37,449 nt of DNA from Bacteroidia bacterium (GCA_030431695.1 JAUIIU010000027.1:1-37449), one strand, 5' to 3'; shown: positions 1 through 12,032, counted from the stretch's first letter. The notes: generated by a model not told the origin, from the letters alone. A program made the numbers and translations.

Positions 1-127
1 TTCCAGACGTTACGGGCGAATGACAGCTGAACGTCGTTCAAAATGAAGTTCGGATCAGCGTTCTCCTCCCCAACCTGGTTGGGGTTTACTAATAATTCAA
101 GCTCAACTGTCTCACAGGCTGTGAAAA
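1..127. repeat. Left arm of a 127-bp exact inverted repeat at the window ends
   Basis: Bases 1-127 are the exact reverse complement of 37323-37449. Both arms are the same part of a SusD-like gene (last codons of the signal peptide and the start of the mature protein). The match ends sharply at base 128 against 37322 and runs off the window at the other side, so its real length is unknown. Confidence 0.95.
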
Positions 128-173
128 GCGTCAGAAGCGAAGCAAGAATTGATACTTTAAATATATTTTTCAT
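1..173 (-). CDS. SusD/RagB-like outer-membrane lipoprotein, N-terminal 57 codons (runs off the left edge)
   Basis: SusD-like lipoproteins sit on the cell surface over a SusC barrel and help capture glycans or peptides. Only the first 57 codons are present; the gene continues beyond base 1. The product begins MKNIFKVSILASLLTLFTAC, a lipoprotein signal peptide with the lipidated cysteine at residue 20, followed by a mature start (ETVELELLVNPNQ) of the kind seen in SusD proteins. The start codon lies 19 nt after the stop of the SusC gene, the standard susC-susD order, so the two should be co-transcribed and form one uptake complex. From residue 16 onward the DNA is identical to the gene head at the right edge of the window, while the signal-peptide codons differ. 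SusD family membership rests on the neighbour and the N-terminus alone, since the body is missing. Confidence 0.75.
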   Translation of the reverse strand, partial: MKNIFKVSILASLLTLFTACETVELELLVNPNQVGEENADPNFILNDVQLSFARNVW

Positions 174-192
174 AATAGGATTATTAATTTTT

Positions 193-3100
193 TTAGAATG
201 TTGCTTTAACGCTAAATGAGTAACGTCTGTTAGATGGTCCAGTCTGGAAGTCAAGTCCCTGTCCGTTACCAACACCAGTACTCAATGCCTCAGGGTCAAT
301 GTTGAACGCCTGTGGGATGTTGAATGTTCTGATGTAAAGGTTCTGTCCGGAAACTGAGAATGTTACATTTCCAAATGGAGTCTTCTCTAACATCTTTTCA
401 GATAGTGAGTAAGTAAGAGAAATATCACGAAGTCTCAGGTGAGATGCATCGTAGATACCTTGTCCTACTGGATCCACTAAGTTGATAAAGTAAACATCAT
501 TCGCACCAATTTGAATTTGGTTTTCGATTGGATTACCGCTCTCGTCCATAAGGATCTCACCAGTGTTAGGGTTGGCAAGAATACCTGGGATTACATAAGT
601 ACCCTCCCTGTTATCCACGTTCACGGTTGTTACACCACGTCTGTAGTACTGAGAAGCAGTTTGAGAGTAGATATCTCCTCCGTGCTGGTACTCAATTTGA
701 GCAGATAAGGATAATCCTTTATATGTGAATGTATTGATCGATGTAAGGTTCCAGTCTGGGTTTGGATCACCAACTGTTTCGATTGGAAGACCAAGGTCAT
801 CACTATCGAAGATCTTACCTGTATCAGGGTTGATCAATAGCACACCATTAACTCCAATACCTTGTTGGTTTTCGAATCCTTCGATTACCGGGTTACTTGG
901 GTCATAACGTACACCGTAGCTACCTTTGATCACACCTAGTGGCTCACCTTCAGCAGCGTAGTTTCCTAGACCGATGAATCCGGCAAATGGGAAGTCTTCT
1001 ACGTCACCTAGATCAGTAACCTCATTTTCGTAAGCTGTGAAATTGTTTCTGATATCCCAGCTGAAATCTTTAGTTCTAAGCGGTGTTACGTCTAGACCAA
1101 CCTCGATACCCTGGATCTCTGAACTCGCGATGTTATCAGCGATATCGTTGAAACCGGTAGAAGGGTTAAGAGGTCTGCTAGGTACGATCTGATCGTCGAT
1201 AAAACGCTTATACAACGTCAGGTCAAGAGACAATCTTCTGTCGAAAAGATCTGCTTCCGCACCAACCTCGAACTCACGCTGTAGTTCTGGTTGAAGATCA
1301 CGGTTCAAACGAGAATTTGGGTTAGATGCAACAGTGATAGTGTTTCCTCCCGGAGGGAAGAAAGTACCTGAAGACTGAGCTAACGCACCTCTTGTGTTAT
1401 ATGGGCCTGGGAAGGCAGCAGATGTTCCGTATGCTGCTCTGAACTTAAGGAAGTTCAGTGCTCCGTTAGTACTTACACCATCAAGAGATGTTGGGATGAA
1501 CGATAGGGAAGCACCAGGGTAGAACAGAGATCTGTTCTCATACTCAAGTGTTGACCCCCAGTCGTTACGTCCTGAAAGTACAAGGAATAGAAAGTTGTCA
1601 TATTCAAATGTTGCTTCAGCATAAGCACCAAGGATGTTTCTTTCCTGGAAGTAATCAAGTCCACCGTCATCGTATGAGGTAAAGTTGTTGTGATTCCAGA
1701 AGTTGAATACAACCTGACCAGTACTCAGGATACCGGAACGCTCGAAAGTATCTCGTCTCGCGTTGAAACCAACTACTGTAGAAAGTCCAAGATTCTCTGC
1801 GATATTGATATTACTGAAGCTCAAGTTGAAGTTGTGGTCATAGATAAAGTTGCTGATGTTAGCCGTACGGAATACACCGGTAAGGTTAACAACATCTCCT
1901 TTTGCAACTCGGAATTCCTGCGTCTCTGCATAGGTGTCAAGACCAAAACGGTAAGTTGCAATGATGTTATCAGAAATCTCGTAACTAGTGGTAATCTGAC
2001 CGAAGAAACGACTGTTCAACTGCTCAGTACCAGCATAGTTCAATAACCAGTAAGGGTTGTTCTGGTCACCACGATAGTAGACACTCTCTCCCGTAGATGG
2101 GTTCTCGTATGGCAGATTCGCCAGATCAAGGTTCCTTGGGATGAAAAGCAGACGTGTAAATAACGAAATAGATCCTACAGCGTTGTTAGCCGCAATCGGT
2201 GGTGTATTTACACGAAGGTTACTATAGTTTGCTGTTGCAGTTACTGAAAACTTATTTGAAAGTTTAGTGGTACCACCCATACCAATGTTGTATCGGGTAA
2301 GACCGTTGTTAGGGATATAACCATCCTCGGTGGTATAACCGAAGTTAACGTTGTACTTGCTTCCTCCGTCACCTGGAGAACCTGCAACGTTTACAGATGT
2401 TGCATGGCCTAGTCCTGTTCTGAAGAAGTCACTAACGTTGTTCGGAGCTGCTTGGTAAGGGATCTCAAGTCCTTCAAACTGTGGGAAAATAGCCCCAAGA
2501 GTAGCATAAGGGTGGTCGATCATCAATCCCTGATCGAAGCGTGCACCCCAGTTTCCAACGAAACCTGGGTTAGGTGCGTTGTTCGAACCTTGACCATAAT
2601 CGTTCTGATAGTCCGGAAGGTTAGAGATTTGGGTTGCATATACTTGTTGAGAGAAAGTAATTTCGAACTTCTTGTTAAGATCTTTCTTACTTCCGTTTTT
2701 GGTAGTGATCAATACCACACCGTTTCTACCCTGCTGTCCGTATAGAACCGCAGCACTCAAACCTTTAAGTACCTGAATAGATTCTACGTTGTTCGGATCC
2801 AAATCAAGGAAACGGCTACTGGTAATCGAGTTACCTCCGGCAAAGTTAGTTACGTTGTTAGTACCACTATCGAAAGGAACACCATCCACAACGAAAAGTG
2901 GCTGGTTGTCACCGTTGATCGAACTCTTAGAACGAATGACGAAGTTCGTACCAGAACCAGTAGCACCACCAGTACCTGTTACCTGAACCCCGGCAACTTT
3001 ACCGTTAAGGGTTCTAACTACATCGGATTCCGGCTTGTTCTCAACGGCTTCCGCTTCAATTGTACTAACGGCATAACCAAGAGTCTTACGCTCCCTGGCA

Positions 3101-3438
3101 ATACCATATCCGGTAACAACTACTTCATCAAGAACGGCTGCGTCTTCCTCCATCTGCACATCGATAGTGCTCGTAGCGCTGGTCACCGCCTGCTCCGTAG
3201 TTTTAAAACCGACGTAACTGTATACAAGCGTCTGGCCCACACTAGCCTGGATGGAGTAGTTACCATCAAAATCAGACTGAGTACCAGTTGTTGTACCCTT
3301 TACGACAATGTTAACTCCAGGTAACGGCAGTCCTCCATTATCGGACACCATTCCGGAGATTGTTTTTTCTTGTGCGAACGTAAGTTGCACTACAAACGCT
3401 AGTAATAGCGTTAAAATTCCACTAAACTTTGTTCTCAT
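193..3438 (-). CDS. SusC/RagA-family TonB-linked outer-membrane receptor
   Basis: A 1081-residue TonB-dependent importer of the SusC/RagA type, which moves oligosaccharides or peptides across the outer membrane using TonB energy. Residues 1-22 are a signal peptide ending in FA before Q23. Residues 26-100 form a carboxypeptidase-regulatory-like beta-sandwich (ISGMVSD...GLPLPGVNIVVKGT). The motif LDEVVVTGYG at residues 103-112 marks the entry to the plug, which runs to about residue 240 (IRSKSSINGDNQPLFVVDGV, VLKGLSAAVLYGQQGRNGV). The rest is beta-barrel ending in a terminal Phe (SVKATF), as expected for an outer-membrane barrel. The length is typical of the family. A SusD-like gene follows directly. 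There is no sigma factor or FecR next to it, so control is not of the FecI/FecR type locally. The substrate cannot be deduced, as no enzyme gene is linked. Confidence 0.95.
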   Translation of the reverse strand: MRTKFSGILTLLLAFVVQLTFAQEKTISGMVSDNGGLPLPGVNIVVKGTTTGTQSDFDGNYSIQASVGQTLVYSYVGFKTTEQAVTSATSTIDVQMEEDAAVLDEVVVTGYGIARERKTLGYAVSTIEAEAVENKPESDVVRTLNGKVAGVQVTGTGGATGSGTNFVIRSKSSINGDNQPLFVVDGVPFDSGTNNVTNFAGGNSITSSRFLDLDPNNVESIQVLKGLSAAVLYGQQGRNGVVLITTKNGSKKDLNKKFEITFSQQVYATQISNLPDYQNDYGQGSNNAPNPGFVGNWGARFDQGLMIDHPYATLGAIFPQFEGLEIPYQAAPNNVSDFFRTGLGHATSVNVAGSPGDGGSKYNVNFGYTTEDGYIPNNGLTRYNIGMGGTTKLSNKFSVTATANYSNLRVNTPPIAANNAVGSISLFTRLLFIPRNLDLANLPYENPSTGESVYYRGDQNNPYWLLNYAGTEQLNSRFFGQITTSYEISDNIIATYRFGLDTYAETQEFRVAKGDVVNLTGVFRTANISNFIYDHNFNLSFSNINIAENLGLSTVVGFNARRDTFERSGILSTGQVVFNFWNHNNFTSYDDGGLDYFQERNILGAYAEATFEYDNFLFLVLSGRNDWGSTLEYENRSLFYPGASLSFIPTSLDGVSTNGALNFLKFRAAYGTSAAFPGPYNTRGALAQSSGTFFPPGGNTITVASNPNSRLNRDLQPELQREFEVGAEADLFDRRLSLDLTLYKRFIDDQIVPSRPLNPSTGFNDIADNIASSEIQGIEVGLDVTPLRTKDFSWDIRNNFTAYENEVTDLGDVEDFPFAGFIGLGNYAAEGEPLGVIKGSYGVRYDPSNPVIEGFENQQGIGVNGVLLINPDTGKIFDSDDLGLPIETVGDPNPDWNLTSINTFTYKGLSLSAQIEYQHGGDIYSQTASQYYRRGVTTVNVDNREGTYVIPGILANPNTGEILMDESGNPIENQIQIGANDVYFINLVDPVGQGIYDASHLRLRDISLTYSLSEKMLEKTPFGNVTFSVSGQNLYIRTFNIPQAFNIDPEALSTGVGNGQGLDFQTGPSNRRYSFSVKATF

Positions 3439-3466
3439 TTTATAATTTATTTGAATTAGCCAATGC

Positions 3467-3497
3467 CAAAAATCACAATAAAAAGTTAATTACACAA
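3467..3497 (-). promoter_or_regulatory. Putative promoter of the SusC/SusD operon
   Basis: On the minus strand a TTG (3497-3495) is followed after 20 nt by GATTTTTG (3474-3467), one mismatch from the Bacteroidota -7 consensus TAnnTTTG at the expected distance. This would place the start of transcription near 3460 and give a leader of about 20 nt before the SusC start codon. Confidence 0.45.
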
Positions 3498-3558
3498 CTT
3501 TTCACACTTAAAATTTGGTTTTTTTTTTACGAAAATGTTAAGCCATTGTTAGCTTCAT

Positions 3559-5256
3559 TCAGAATCGTGAAGTAAGACTTAAGTGGATTTTTGTGTTGGA
3601 AAAATTGAAATCCTGATTTTGAGAAATTCCATTGGCAAAACTAAATTTCAACAGACCTGCTTTAGTCGATAATCCAAGCCCGATTCCGAAGCTGTACAAG
3701 TCCTCCTCCAATTGATTTATATCGTTTTCGAAATAGCCAATGTCTATAATACTATGCAGGTAGAATCCTTGGTTGAACCGATAGCGGTATTCGGTATTCA
3801 AAACGGAGTATAAACTGGCATCTATACTATTCTCGTTAAATCCCCTCATGCTGTTGATTCCACCAAAACGGAACAGTTCGTTGGTGAGAAATCGATCACT
3901 TAGTAATACACTGGTATTATTCTGAACAAATATGAGGTTGTTGTAATTGAGTTCGAACAGGTTTGAAGCCAGCAAGGACAGTCGTGTCTGGTCTTCTGTG
4001 GATTCACTGAACTTGCGCGATCCGAATTCCGAGTCAAGCACAATGTTCAGCTTGGTTGGGAAAAGCGGGTCATCCTGTGTTTTGATGAACTGAATACCGG
4101 CAATGAAGTATTGTGCATCATAGTCCAGAACATTGCTCCCGGCCAGTACCTCGTCCAGCAGGTTGCTGGATTCCGTAACCTTATAACCCACATACATGGA
4201 CGAAGGTGGTGCGATCTGGTAACTCAGTTTGGCAATCTGGTCCGTGGTGACGAAAGTGCTGTCCCGTTTGAATATCTTCAGTTCCAGTTCTGCTCCCACC
4301 GGGCTGCGAAATAAATAAGGCAGTCGTACCCGCGCTCTGAAATTCTGCTGCTCGTTCCCATCAGCTTTATAATTCACCAGTAGCTGTTCTCCAAAGTTCA
4401 GGTTGTTGTTCAGTTCGAGATTCAGATAGCCATTGAACTGCAAGCGGTTGGTCTCTTCATCCGTGGCGAAACCAAGGATCCCGTCGAAGAGATTGTTGTT
4501 TCTTTTCTCAAGGTAGAAATAGACGGTGGTCTTTTCTTTTTCGAACAGCACTTCGGGTGCCTTTCTTGTGCTGACGAAGCCCAGGCCGTTCAGGACCTCA
4601 TTTTGACGATTCAGTTTGGCCTTATCAAAAGACCTTCCCGTCCTGATCCCCGCATAATGTTTCAGGAAAGAAACCGGGAATTTTGGATAACCCTTTACGG
4701 CTATGGAGTCGATAGTGCGCTTACCACCTTCCTCGAGTAGAAGCTCCGCAGTGATAATTCCGTCCTTTAATCTGTTGAAATTGTCGAGTTTGATTCTCGC
4801 AAAGGCCTTTCCTTCTCCCGTCTTGATCTCGTTGAGCAATCGCAGCGACTTTTCCACTTCAGGGAAGTTCAGTATGAAGTAATCGTCCTCGAGTAAATTA
4901 GTAATACGTGAGAGTTCTTTTTTGCTGAATAGCTCGGGATTGTAATATATTTTCAGATGCCGGGATCGCTCACCCAAATTATAGGACGCGGTGAAAACGG
5001 AATCGTTCTTCCTGAAGATATCCTGCAGAACGGCTTCGAGATATCCGAATCGTTGAAGTTTGTTCTGAATGGAGTCGGCCTCCGTTCGTATGGAATTGAG
5101 GTTTGGGTATGTTGAGGGTAATTCCAGGCTGTCTTTCAGGCTTTGACTGAAAGGTATTTCTGCCTCTAATTCGAGGGATAATTCCTGGGCAGAGATGACA
5201 CCTGTGCAGAAGGTATATATATTAAGGTATAAAAAAATGTAGAAAAATTGCTTCAA
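3559..5256 (-). CDS. Omp85/BamA-TamA-like outer-membrane protein
   Basis: A 565-residue protein with an N-terminal hydrophobic signal (about residues 1-23, ending SAQ), a periplasmic region with POTRA-like character (for example KRTIDSIAVKGYPKFPVSFLK, followed by GRSFDKAKLNRQ, in the middle third) and a C-terminal 16-strand-type barrel ending in SLTSRF. The sequence MRGFNE in the barrel corresponds to the conserved VRGF/MRGF motif of loop 6 in the Omp85 superfamily. At 565 residues it is shorter than BamA (usually over 800 in this phylum), so it is more likely a TamA-like or lineage-specific Omp85 member than the essential BamA. It is transcribed divergently from rpsL and lies upstream of, and co-directional with, the SusC gene, which has its own promoter. 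Confidence 0.8.
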   Translation of the reverse strand: MKQFFYIFLYLNIYTFCTGVISAQELSLELEAEIPFSQSLKDSLELPSTYPNLNSIRTEADSIQNKLQRFGYLEAVLQDIFRKNDSVFTASYNLGERSRHLKIYYNPELFSKKELSRITNLLEDDYFILNFPEVEKSLRLLNEIKTGEGKAFARIKLDNFNRLKDGIITAELLLEEGGKRTIDSIAVKGYPKFPVSFLKHYAGIRTGRSFDKAKLNRQNEVLNGLGFVSTRKAPEVLFEKEKTTVYFYLEKRNNNLFDGILGFATDEETNRLQFNGYLNLELNNNLNFGEQLLVNYKADGNEQQNFRARVRLPYLFRSPVGAELELKIFKRDSTFVTTDQIAKLSYQIAPPSSMYVGYKVTESSNLLDEVLAGSNVLDYDAQYFIAGIQFIKTQDDPLFPTKLNIVLDSEFGSRKFSESTEDQTRLSLLASNLFELNYNNLIFVQNNTSVLLSDRFLTNELFRFGGINSMRGFNENSIDASLYSVLNTEYRYRFNQGFYLHSIIDIGYFENDINQLEEDLYSFGIGLGLSTKAGLLKFSFANGISQNQDFNFSNTKIHLSLTSRF

Positions 5257-5356
5257 ATGAGGTCATCTTGCTAGTGTAAAACTAACGTTTCGCAGGTAGT
5301 TTTCATATTTCCCGCTGCCAATTTTTAATTAGGTGCCGAAAATAAATATTATAGGG

Positions 5357-5387
5357 TTTGATTAATCCATATTAATTTTTACCTTTG
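5357..5387 (+). promoter_or_regulatory. Promoter of the str operon (rpsL-rpsG-fusA-rpsJ)
   Basis: TTTG at 5357-5360 and TACCTTTG at 5380-5387, separated by 19 nt, match the Bacteroidota vegetative promoter consensus (TTG, then TAnnTTTG) exactly. Transcription should start near 5392-5395, giving a leader of about 50 nt. That leader begins with a small hairpin, CCCT (5392-5395) pairing with AGGG (5401-5404). Confidence 0.8.
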
Positions 5388-5443
5388 CACGCCCTTTTAT
5401 AGGGGAAATTGTAAAAAATATTTAAGTATAACAAGGATTTTAT

Positions 5444-5818
5444 ATGCCAACTATTTCACAATTAGTACGAAAAGGAAGAGCCAAAATAACCAAGAAGAGT
5501 AAATCGGCTGCTTTGGATTCGTGCCCGCAACGCCGCGGTGTGTGTACTCGTGTATATACTACTACTCCTAAGAAACCGAACTCTGCAATGAGAAAAGTTG
5601 CAAGGGTAAGGTTGACGAACGGAAAGGAAGTGAACGCGTACATCGGTGGTGAAGGTCACAATTTACAGGAGCACTCGATAGTATTGGTTAGAGGTGGAAG
5701 GGTGAAGGATTTGCCAGGTGTTAGATATCACATTGTGCGAGGCGCATTAGACACCGCAGGTGTTGAAGGCCGACTGCAACGTAGATCTAAGTACGGAGCG
5801 AAACGCCCTAAGAAGTAA
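5444..5818 (+). CDS. rpsL: 30S ribosomal protein uS12
   Basis: Decoding-centre protein of the small subunit, 124 residues, the usual bacterial length. The conserved TPKKPNSA loop (residues 41-48) and [11 protein letters not shown] (residues 86-96) are intact. The lysines that are altered in streptomycin-resistant mutants of other bacteria (K43 or K44 of the first loop and K88) are wild type, so no ribosomal streptomycin resistance is predicted here. It is the first gene of the operon behind a consensus promoter. An AAGGA sequence lies about 8 nt before the ATG. Confidence 0.98.
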   Translation: MPTISQLVRKGRAKITKKSKSAALDSCPQRRGVCTRVYTTTPKKPNSAMRKVARVRLTNGKEVNAYIGGEGHNLQEHSIVLVRGGRVKDLPGVRYHIVRGALDTAGVEGRLQRRSKYGAKRPKK

Positions 5819-5842
5819 TTCAAAAAACTTTAAAGAGAAGAC

Positions 5843-6319
5843 ATGAGAAAAAGAGCAGCCAAGAAAAGACCACTTTTACCGGATCCGAGGTTTAACGACC
5901 AACTGGTTACACGTTTCGTGAATAACCTTATGTGGGACGGAAAGAAGTCTGTGGCTTTTAAAGTATTCTACGATGCGATAGATATCGTGGAAGAAAAGAA
6001 ACAAGATGATGAAAAGTCGGCATTGGAAGTGTGGAAAGACGCACTTTCAAACGTGATGCCTCACGTGGAAGTAAGAAGCCGAAGAGTGGGTGGTGCAACA
6101 TTCCAGATCCCTATGCAAATTAGACCAGACCGAAAGATCTCAACAGCGATGAAGTGGTTGATCCTCTTCGCGCGTAAGAGAAACGAAAAGTCTATGTCGC
6201 AAAAACTGGCTGCCGAGATACTCGCAGCTGCGAAAGAAGAAGGTGCAGCGGTTAAGAAACGTGTGGATACGCACAAGATGGCCGAAGCAAACAAAGCATT
6301 CTCACATTTCAGATTCTAA
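5843..6319 (+). CDS. rpsG: 30S ribosomal protein uS7
   Basis: Primary 16S rRNA binding protein that nucleates the head of the small subunit and contacts E-site tRNA. It has 158 residues, with the bacterial uS7 N-terminus [17 protein letters not shown] and the conserved stretch [16 protein letters not shown]. It follows rpsL by 24 nt and precedes fusA by 7 nt, the classical str operon order. In Escherichia coli S7 represses its own operon from the rpsL-rpsG spacer; this spacer is too short and A-rich to show a comparable structure. Confidence 0.98.
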   Translation: MRKRAAKKRPLLPDPRFNDQLVTRFVNNLMWDGKKSVAFKVFYDAIDIVEEKKQDDEKSALEVWKDALSNVMPHVEVRSRRVGGATFQIPMQIRPDRKISTAMKWLILFARKRNEKSMSQKLAAEILAAAKEEGAAVKKRVDTHKMAEANKAFSHFRF

Positions 6320-6326
6320 ATAAAAA

Positions 6327-8462
<2,136 letters not shown>

Positions 8463-8472
8463 TATTTCAGCA

Positions 8473-8778
8473 ATGAGTCAGAAAATTAGAATCAAACTAA
8501 AATCTTACGATCATAATTTAGTGGACAAATCTGCTGAAAAAATCGTTAAGACCGTAAAAAGTACAGGTGCAGTGGTAACGGGACCGATCCCATTGCCAAC
8601 TCACAAGAAGATCTTTACTGTATTGCGTTCTCCACACGTGAACAAGAAGAGTAGGGAGCAGTTCCAGTTGAGCTCATACAAGAGACTACTGGACATCTAC
8701 AGCTCTTCATCCAAGACCATCGATGCGTTGATGAAATTGGAATTGCCAAGTGGTGTCGAGGTAGAGATCAAGGTGTAA
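8473..8778 (+). CDS. rpsJ: 30S ribosomal protein uS10
   Basis: Small-subunit head protein that in other bacteria also binds NusB in transcription antitermination. The protein has 101 residues, with the conserved core [21 protein letters not shown] and the loop [25 protein letters not shown]. In many bacteria rpsJ leads the S10 operon; here it is the last gene of the str operon. It is cut off from rplC by a 162-nt spacer holding a hairpin with a T-run. Confidence 0.97.
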   Translation: MSQKIRIKLKSYDHNLVDKSAEKIVKTVKSTGAVVTGPIPLPTHKKIFTVLRSPHVNKKSREQFQLSSYKRLLDIYSSSSKTIDALMKLELPSGVEVEIKV

Positions 8779-8786
8779 TGATAAAC

Positions 8787-8803
8787 TGAAGCGATTTGCT
8801 TCA
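8787..8803 (+). promoter_or_regulatory. Small hairpin just after rpsJ
   Basis: TGAAGC (8787-8792) and GCTTCA (8798-8803) form a perfect 6-bp stem with a 5-nt loop, 8 nt after the rpsJ stop codon. It has no T-run, so it is not a terminator by itself. It could protect the 3' end or be the first part of a longer leader for the rplC operon. Confidence 0.35.
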
Positions 8804-8853
8804 AGACATGTCCGGAGCTGCGTGCGAAGGAAAAACGGAAACAAAATAAAATT

Positions 8854-8885
8854 CAGGGCTGAATTTATTTTGGCCCTGTTTTTTT
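8854..8885 (+). terminator. Terminator or attenuator between rpsJ and rplC
   Basis: CAGGGC (8854-8859) pairs with GCCCTG (8873-8878) across a 13-nt loop and is followed at once by seven T. This is an intrinsic terminator shape of moderate strength. No consensus promoter is visible between it and rplC, so it may terminate only part of the transcripts (attenuation) and set the ratio of the str genes to the S10/spc/alpha genes. Alternatively, an unrecognised promoter lies in the A/T-rich 8886-8940 stretch. Confidence 0.55.
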
Positions 8886-8940
8886 AAACAGAAGTTTCCG
8901 AAGAAAAATAGAAAATAGTAATAATCAATAATTAATAATT

Positions 8941-9552
8941 ATGTCTGGGTTAATTGGAAAAAAGATAGGGATGACCAGCATCTTTGACGAGAACGGAAAG
9001 AACATTCCGTGTACCGTTATCGAAGCAGGCCCCTGTGTTGTTACCCAAGTCAGAACCGAAGAGGTTGACGGGTATGAAGCTCTTCAACTTGGTTTCGATG
9101 ACAAAAAGACTGCAAACAAAGCTGCCGAAGGCCATGCTAAGAAGGCCGGTACAGTTGCGAAACGTCGTGTTGTTGAATTCCAGGGATTTGAAGAGGAGTA
9201 CAAATTAGGTGATACAATCACCGTGGAACACTTTGTAGAAGGCGAGTTCGTGGATGTTGCCGGAACCAGCAAAGGAAAAGGATTCCAGGGTGTGGTAAAA
9301 CGCCACGGATTTGGTGGTGTAGGACAAGCGACTCACGGTCAGCACAACCGACTAAGAGCTCCTGGTTCCATTGGTGCGGCTTCATATCCTGCGAGAGTAT
9401 TCAAAGGAATGAAAATGGCCGGCCAGATGGGTAATGAAAAAGTGAAAGTACAGAACTTAAGAGTGTTGAAAGTAGTTCCTGAAAAGAACCTGCTTGTTGT
9501 GAAGGGATGTGTTCCCGGGCACAAGAACGCTTACCTAACGATCGAGAAATAA
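8941..9552 (+). CDS. rplC: 50S ribosomal protein uL3
   Basis: Early-assembly 23S rRNA binding protein with a loop reaching towards the peptidyl transferase centre. The protein has 203 residues, begins [19 protein letters not shown], and carries the central loop [20 protein letters not shown] and [11 protein letters not shown] near the end, all typical of bacterial uL3. Its TAA stop shares one base with the ATG of rplD (TAATG), so translation of the two is likely coupled. It is the first gene of the long ribosomal block after the rpsJ-rplC hairpin. Confidence 0.97.
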   Translation: MSGLIGKKIGMTSIFDENGKNIPCTVIEAGPCVVTQVRTEEVDGYEALQLGFDDKKTANKAAEGHAKKAGTVAKRRVVEFQGFEEEYKLGDTITVEHFVEGEFVDVAGTSKGKGFQGVVKRHGFGGVGQATHGQHNRLRAPGSIGAASYPARVFKGMKMAGQMGNEKVKVQNLRVLKVVPEKNLLVVKGCVPGHKNAYLTIEK

Positions 9553-10181
9553 TGAAGGTAGCTGTTGTAGATAAAAACGGAAAAGACACCGGAAGGAAAG
9601 TGGAACTTTCCAAAGAGGTGTTCGGAATAGAGCCAAACGACCACGCTGTATACCTTGATGTGAAACAATACTTGGCCAATCAGCGCCAGGGAACGCACAA
9701 GGCAAAGGAGCGAGGAGAGATCACCGGAAGTACACGTAAGATCAAAAGGCAAAAAGGAACCGGTACCGCCAGGGCAGGTAGCATTAAGTCTCCTGTATTC
9801 AAAGGTGGTGGTAGGATCTTCGGACCAAGACCGAGAAACTACGGGTTCAAACTGAATAAGAACGTGAAGCGACTTGCCCGTCGTTCAGCTTTAAGTATAA
9901 AAGCAAATGACAAGGCGATCGTGGTAATGGAGGACCTTAATTTTGATGCTCCAAAGACTAAAGAGTTCACGTCAGTGCTTAAGTCACTGGGACTTGAAAA
10001 CAAAAAGTCTTTGTTCGTGTTGGGAGAGTCGAATAATAATGTATATTTGTCGTCTCGCAATTTGAAAGGCGCTGAAGTTGTAACTAACTCAGAATTAAGC
10101 ACTTACAAAATTATGAATGCAAACAGCCTAGTGTTGTTTGAAGGTTCTTTGGAAGGAATTGAAACTAACTTGAGTAAATAG
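9552..10181 (+). CDS. rplD: 50S ribosomal protein uL4
   Basis: Binds 23S rRNA domain I and lines the exit tunnel; in Escherichia coli it also regulates the S10 operon. The start is the ATG at 9552 that overlaps the rplC stop by one base, giving 209 residues ([14 protein letters not shown]). A longer in-frame reading begins inside rplC and is not needed. The arginine/glycine-rich tunnel loop is clear ([17 protein letters not shown] and [20 protein letters not shown]), as is the C-terminal fold. Confidence 0.96.
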   Translation: MKVAVVDKNGKDTGRKVELSKEVFGIEPNDHAVYLDVKQYLANQRQGTHKAKERGEITGSTRKIKRQKGTGTARAGSIKSPVFKGGGRIFGPRPRNYGFKLNKNVKRLARRSALSIKANDKAIVVMEDLNFDAPKTKEFTSVLKSLGLENKKSLFVLGESNNNVYLSSRNLKGAEVVTNSELSTYKIMNANSLVLFEGSLEGIETNLSK

Positions 10182-10188
10182 AAACGAG

Positions 10189-10479
10189 ATGAATATCTTA
10201 ATCAAACCTATTATTACTGAAAAAGCTACCAACGATGCCGAGTTGAACAACAGGTATGGTTTTGTAGTGAATCCAAAGGCGAATAAGGTAGAAATCAAGA
10301 AGGCAGTTGAGTCAATCTACGGCGTTTCTGTTACTAAAGTTCGCACAATGAATATCCGCCCGGACAGGAGAGTTCGATATACAAAATCGGGGATCCAAAC
10401 TGGTAAAACAAACGCTTACAAGAAAGCGATTGTACAGGTGGCGGAAGGTGATACAATTGATTTTTACAGTAACATCTAA
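10189..10479 (+). CDS. rplW: 50S ribosomal protein uL23
   Basis: Sits at the tunnel exit and forms the docking site for trigger factor and signal recognition particle. The protein has 96 residues (MNILIKPIITEKATNDAE), with the conserved KPIITEKA start and the basic loop around RPDRRVRYTKSGIQTGKTNAYKKA. It lies 7 nt after rplD and 25 nt before rplB. Confidence 0.97.
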   Translation: MNILIKPIITEKATNDAELNNRYGFVVNPKANKVEIKKAVESIYGVSVTKVRTMNIRPDRRVRYTKSGIQTGKTNAYKKAIVQVAEGDTIDFYSNI

Positions 10480-10504
10480 GCGATTAGATATTAATTAGAC
10501 GAAA

Positions 10505-11329
<825 letters not shown>

Positions 11330-11332
11330 GCT

Positions 11333-11611
11333 ATGGCAAGATCATTAAAAAAAGGACCTTACGTTCACTATAAGTTAGAGAGAAAAGTTCAGCAAAACGT
11401 CGAGTCGAACAAGAAGACCGTGATCAAAACCTGGTCAAGAGCTTCGATGATCACTCCGGATTTTGTTGGACAGACCATTGCTGTGCATAACGGTAAACAA
11501 TTTGTTCCTGTATATGTTACGGAGAACATGGTTGGACATAAATTAGGAGAATTCTCACCAACTAGATCATTCCGTGGTCACGCAGGTGCGAAAAACAAAG
11601 GAAAAAAATAA
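11333..11611 (+). CDS. rpsS: 30S ribosomal protein uS19
   Basis: Small-subunit head protein near the A site. The protein has 92 residues starting [19 protein letters not shown], with the conserved [22 protein letters not shown] and [14 protein letters not shown]. It is tightly packed between rplB and rplV. Confidence 0.97.
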   Translation: MARSLKKGPYVHYKLERKVQQNVESNKKTVIKTWSRASMITPDFVGQTIAVHNGKQFVPVYVTENMVGHKLGEFSPTRSFRGHAGAKNKGKK

Positions 11612-11617
11612 TAAGCC

Positions 11618-12025
11618 ATGGGAGTTCGTAAAAGAGAAAGAGCAGAACAGATCAAGGAAGCAAAGAAGACACAGTACTTTGCTAAGTTGAACAATTGCCC
11701 TACTTCGCCAAGAAAGATGCGACTTGTCGCCGATCTTGTTCGTGGTGAAAAAGTAGACAAAGCGCTTAATATTTTGAGGTTCAGCCAGAAAGAGGCTTCT
11801 CGCCGACTAGAGAAGTTGTTGCTATCCGCGATAGCAAACTGGCAGGCCAAGAACGAGGATGCTTCCATCGAGGATGCGGACCTGTTCATCAAGGAGATCC
11901 GAGTGGATGGTGGAACGATGTTGAAGAGACTTCGTCCGGCACCTCAGGGTCGTGCGCACAGAATTAGAAAACGTTCCAACCACGTTACACTGGTTTTAGG
12001 AGCTAACGATAACACACAAAGCTAA
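11618..12025 (+). CDS. rplV: 50S ribosomal protein uL22
   Basis: Lines the nascent-chain tunnel; its beta-hairpin is the loop affected in macrolide resistance. At 135 residues it is longer than the about 110 of Escherichia coli, by a short N-terminal extension ([17 protein letters not shown]) and a polar C-terminal tail. The conserved [16 protein letters not shown] and the hairpin region ([24 protein letters not shown]) are intact. Confidence 0.97.
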   Translation: MGVRKRERAEQIKEAKKTQYFAKLNNCPTSPRKMRLVADLVRGEKVDKALNILRFSQKEASRRLEKLLLSAIANWQAKNEDASIEDADLFIKEIRVDGGTMLKRLRPAPQGRAHRIRKRSNHVTLVLGANDNTQS

Positions 12026-12032
12026 TTTTTAA

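Noticed and set aside
1690-2046. Open frame of 118 codons on the plus strand inside the SusC gene
   Set aside because: The SusC frame is unbroken and well supported; no start signal or family is seen for this one.
5257-5356. Promoter for the BamA-like gene in the gap before rpsL
   Set aside because: On the minus strand only one-mismatch -7-like sequences without a proper -33 partner are visible, too weak to annotate.
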